A DNA stretch of 8,610 bases from NCBI GenBank assembly GCA_018263655.1, contig JAANWY010000015.1:1-8610 (forward strand), read 5' to 3'. Below the pieces are notes generated by a model. The model was not told where the DNA came from. It saw only the letters and a list, made by a program, of their open reading frames with translations, and made no database searches. The first letter of the stretch is position 1. Each line of letters opens with the position of its first letter. This document shows, in pieces, positions 6,770-8,610 of this stretch. A program made the translations under genes and the position numbers. The DNA is from Anaerolineales bacterium (GTDB lineage: Bacteria; Chloroflexota; Anaerolineae; Epilineales; JAANWY01).

Positions 6770-7849
6770 ATGTTCCTACGCTTAAGAAACCTAACCAAGG
6801 TATTTGCCGGTCGCGGCGGCGAGGCAGAAGTCGTAGCCGCCGATAACGTGAACATCGACATCGAAGAGGGCGAGTTCTTGACCTTGCTGGGTCCTTCCGG
6901 CTGCGGCAAGACGACGACCTTGCGGTTGATCGCCGGCTTCGAGTTCCCCACCCAGGGTGAGATCGTCCTGGATGGTAAACGAATCAACGACCTGCCGCCC
7001 AACAAGCGTGATATGTCGATGGTTTTCCAGAGCTATGCCATCTTCCCCCATCTCAGCGTCTTCGAGAATATCGCTTACGGGCTCAAGATCAAGCAGCTGT
7101 CACGTGACAAGATCAAGCAGCAGGTGGCCGAGGTGCTGCGCTTGACCGAGCTGACTGGCCTCGAAAACCGCGCGCCGAATCAGCTCTCGGGTGGACAACA
7201 ACAGCGGGTGGCGCTAGCGCGCGCGCTGGTCATGGAGCCGAAGGTGCTCTTGCTCGACGAGCCGCTGTCGAACCTGGATGCCAAGCTGCGCGACCAAATG
7301 CGCACCGAAATCCGTCGCATTCAGCAAACTCTCGGCATCACGAGCGTGTACGTCACCCACGACCAGATTGAGGCCATGACTTTGTCGGACCGCATTGTTG
7401 TGATGAACAAGGGTCGGGTCGAACAAACCGGAGGGCCGGCCGACATCTACCGCCATCCGGCATCGGCGTTTGTCGCCGATTTCATCGGGCACACAAACTT
7501 CGTACCGGGTACGGTCGTCGAGAGCAGGAATGGCCGGCTGAACGTGGAAGCCCTGGGTCAGACGCTATCCGTACTCAAACCCGAGCATGAGCTTCAACCT
7601 GGCGATGTCGCACAGCTCGTCGTGCGCCCTGAAATGGTGCAAATCGAGGGCGAATACCGTCACTACACCGGCGTCGTGCGCCGCGCATCCTTCCTTGGCG
7701 ACCGCATTGAATACGACGTCGAGATCGATGGTGAGCGCATTGCCGCCATCGAATACGACCCTCGACGTATGACGATCCATCCGGAGGGCAGCGCGATCAG
7801 TATCGGCTTCCTCGAAGACCACATCTATGTGTTGCCTCGCGACGCGTGA
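6770..7849 (+). CDS. ABC importer ATPase with TOBE domain (AfuC/FbpC/PotA-like)
   Basis: The 359-residue product is a complete nucleotide-binding subunit: Walker A GPSGCGKTT (41-49), Q-loop Q87 in VFQSYAIFPH, signature LSGGQQQR (139-146), Walker B VLLLDEP (159-165), D-loop SNLD (167-170) and switch His197 in VTHD. The C-terminal third (about 245-355) is a TOBE-type beta domain, VVRPEMVQIEG and GFLEDHIYVLP, as in importers for sugars, ferric iron and polyamines. It hydrolyses ATP at the inner face of the membrane and contacts the two EAA loops of the permease. All catalytic residues are present. GGGAGGAGG (6755-6763) inside the permease tail is a strong ribosome binding site for ATG 6770. It is the last gene of the operon. 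Confidence 0.95.
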   Translation: MFLRLRNLTKVFAGRGGEAEVVAADNVNIDIEEGEFLTLLGPSGCGKTTTLRLIAGFEFPTQGEIVLDGKRINDLPPNKRDMSMVFQSYAIFPHLSVFENIAYGLKIKQLSRDKIKQQVAEVLRLTELTGLENRAPNQLSGGQQQRVALARALVMEPKVLLLDEPLSNLDAKLRDQMRTEIRRIQQTLGITSVYVTHDQIEAMTLSDRIVVMNKGRVEQTGGPADIYRHPASAFVADFIGHTNFVPGTVVESRNGRLNVEALGQTLSVLKPEHELQPGDVAQLVVRPEMVQIEGEYRHYTGVVRRASFLGDRIEYDVEIDGERIAAIEYDPRRMTIHPEGSAISIGFLEDHIYVLPRDA

Positions 7850-7869
7850 TGCCGAGGTGCGCTAACGAC

Positions 7870-7889
7870 TTGTCACCTGACAACTTTTT
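7870..7889 (+). terminator. Weak intrinsic terminator after the importer operon
   Basis: TTGTC (7870-7874) pairs with GACAA (7879-7883) around an ACCT loop, and CTTTTT follows at 7884-7889. The stem is short and AT-rich, so termination may be partial; the 52-bp palindrome at 7984-8035 could act as a second barrier. It lies 20 bases after the ATPase stop. Confidence 0.4.
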
Positions 7890-7914
7890 AGTGCGCCCGC
7901 AATGCCGAAGACGC

Positions 7915-7943
7915 TTGACACATCTGCCAGCTTGTACTACCAT
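7915..7943 (+). promoter_or_regulatory. Candidate promoter for the cupin gene
   Basis: A perfect TTGACA (7915-7920) is followed after 17 bases by TACCAT (7938-7943, four of six). Transcription would begin near 7950, giving a leader of about 170 nt that contains the large palindrome (7984-8035) before the cupin ATG at 8122. I see no better promoter between the palindrome and the gene. Confidence 0.5.
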
Positions 7944-7983
7944 GGTGACTACTCGGGCACTGCATGCCTGCGCCAAAATAGAC

Positions 7984-8035
7984 CGGAAAAGATGGGGGTG
8001 TGGGGGCGGCCGCCCCCACACCCCCATCTTTTCCG
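7984..8035. repeat. 52-bp perfect palindrome (GC-rich hairpin)
   Basis: Bases 7984-8009 and 8010-8035 are exact reverse complements with no unpaired centre: 26-bp arms that begin CGGAAAAGATGG and meet at a NotI-type GCGGCCGC (8006-8013). G-runs fill the left arm and C-runs the right. Four A's near the left end and four T's near the right end give it the layout of a bidirectional intrinsic terminator. It may terminate read-through from the importer operon, attenuate the cupin transcript, or be a member of a dispersed palindromic repeat family. The function is inferred; the palindrome itself is certain. Confidence 0.85.
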
Positions 8036-8043
8036 CATTTCTC

Positions 8044-8059
8044 AACTGCGAAGGCAGTT
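8044..8059 (+). other. Small tetraloop hairpin in the cupin leader
   Basis: AACTGC (8044-8049) pairs with GCAGTT (8054-8059) around a GAAG loop. It lies nine bases after the large palindrome and could be part of the same RNA structure. No T-run follows, so it is not a terminator by itself. The remaining leader to 8110 shows nothing clear. Confidence 0.25.
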
Positions 8060-8121
8060 ACCTACCATGAACACAACGCCGCACGTCGAGTTATCAGTCG
8101 AGTGACACAGCGGAGGTGATA

Positions 8122-8481
8122 ATGACAAAACCGCAACACTACACCGCCCACGAGGCGGAGACGTTCGGCGACGAAGCGCCAGGTGTGACGATTCGATGGG
8201 TCATCGACGAAAAGCACGGCGCCGAGAACTACGCCATGCGCATCATCGAAGTGGAGCCGGCCGGCCACACCCCGCACCACACCCACTGGTTCGAGCACGA
8301 GAACTTCATCATCGAAGGACAAGGCGAAGTCACCGTCGGCGATGAAGTCCACCCCATCGGCCAAGGTGACGTTGTTTTTGTACCCGGTGGCGTAAAACAT
8401 CAGTACCGCAACATCGGGGACACCCCCCTCAAGTTCATCTGTGGCATCCCGATGGACTGGATCAAAGACGCACGGAAGTAG
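8122..8481 (+). CDS. Small single-domain cupin protein
   Basis: The 119-residue product is one beta-barrel cupin (Cupin_2 type). Motif 1 is GHTPHHTHWFEHENFIIEG (48-66), with metal ligands H53, H55 and E60. Motif 2 fits the consensus exactly, GDVVFVPGGVKHQYRN (82-97), with the fourth ligand at H93. All four metal ligands are therefore present, and the protein should bind a divalent metal in the cytoplasm. Close relatives are widespread stand-alone cupins of unknown substrate (dioxygenase, isomerase or sugar-binding roles all occur). ATG 8122 is chosen over GTG 8116 because GGAGGTGAT (8112-8120) is a strong Shine-Dalgarno correctly spaced for the ATG and overlapping the GTG. It has its own candidate promoter, so a link to the importer is only positional. 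Confidence 0.88.
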   Translation: MTKPQHYTAHEAETFGDEAPGVTIRWVIDEKHGAENYAMRIIEVEPAGHTPHHTHWFEHENFIIEGQGEVTVGDEVHPIGQGDVVFVPGGVKHQYRNIGDTPLKFICGIPMDWIKDARK

Positions 8482-8486
8482 GAGGA

Positions 8487-8602
8487 TGGAAAATGGAGTA
8501 TGGATGGTGGAAGAAGGAAGGGGGAGATGAAAAATGGGAGAGCACTCTTCCCATTTGCCGTCTTCCATTCTCCATTCTCCACCATCCATACTCCATTTTC
8601 CA
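8487..8602. repeat. Long inverted repeat with strong purine/pyrimidine strand bias
   Basis: Bases 8487-8511 are the exact reverse complement of 8578-8602 (25 bp). Inside, AAATGGGAGAG (8532-8542) pairs with CTCTTCCCATTT (8545-8556) with one bulge, so the whole unit can fold into one long hairpin. The left half is almost all purine plus T, and the right half is built of TCCATT/CTCCA-like units (TTCCATTCTCCATTCTCC). It begins five bases after the cupin stop and could act as its 3' terminator structure. More likely it is a copy of a hairpin-type dispersed repeat or MITE-like element. The similar CACTTTCCAT at 8601-8610 suggests it continues past the window. Confidence 0.75.
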
Positions 8603-8610
8603 CTTTCCAT

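Noticed and set aside
7846..8070. 74-codon frame between importer and cupin genes
   Set aside because: It translates terminator, promoter and palindrome sequence and has no ribosome binding site or family pattern.
8068..8106. Twelve-codon ORF (MNTTPHVELSVE) upstream of the cupin
   Set aside because: No Shine-Dalgarno at a usable distance and no coding signature; better seen as leader.
8062..8610. 182-codon minus-strand open frame at the right end
   Set aside because: It is the complement of the cupin gene plus the hairpin element; the low-complexity start (repeated GKW/GEW units) is translated repeat.

Overview
The window looks like a chromosomal piece of a GC-rich, uncultivated-type bacterium. 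I lean towards Chloroflexota (Anaerolineae/Caldilineae-like). The reasons are a Gram-positive/Chloroflexota-style LexA operator, canonical sigma70-type promoters, a lipoprotein solute-binding protein and a very long fused ABC permease. The lineage is an inference from style, not a proven placement.

Left part (1-1125). The window opens on a perfect palindromic SOS box that overlaps the promoter of a RecA-like ATPase gene (45-779). That gene seems to have lost its C-terminal end. Just where it stops, the N-terminal 56 codons of a cas6 CRISPR-processing nuclease run into it on the opposite strand (769-936). The cas6 remnant still has a good promoter (1052-1080). The simplest reading is a deletion or rearrangement scar joining two 3'-truncated genes tail to tail. 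No CRISPR array is visible.

Middle-left part (1126-2984, minus strand). A probable operon encodes a 445-residue (alpha/alpha)6-barrel glycoside hydrolase of the amylo-alpha-1,6-glucosidase/neutral invertase type. It is translationally coupled (ATGA overlap) to a four-helix membrane protein, and a possible 46-residue ORF lies just upstream. The divergent intergenic region (about 2985-3288) carries a nested inverted repeat, a strong promoter and a leader for the next operon.

Middle-right part (3289-7849, plus strand). This is a complete three-gene ABC importer: solute-binding lipoprotein, fused double-domain permease and ATPase with a TOBE domain. Its layout matches the AfuABC/FbpABC group. 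The binding protein lacks the Tyr-Tyr iron motif but has a His-Asp...Glu triad with the spacing I recall for sugar-phosphate-binding AfuA. Together with the neighbouring glycosidase, this favours a phosphorylated sugar or similar organophosphate as substrate over iron. A long hairpin separates the binding-protein gene from the permease gene. The permease carries an unusual insertion of about 177 residues with about six predicted membrane segments inside its second transport domain.

Right part (7850-8610). After a weak terminator come a promoter, a 52-bp perfect palindrome in the presumed leader, a small cupin gene (8122-8481), and a long purine/pyrimidine-biased inverted repeat that reaches nearly to the end of the window.
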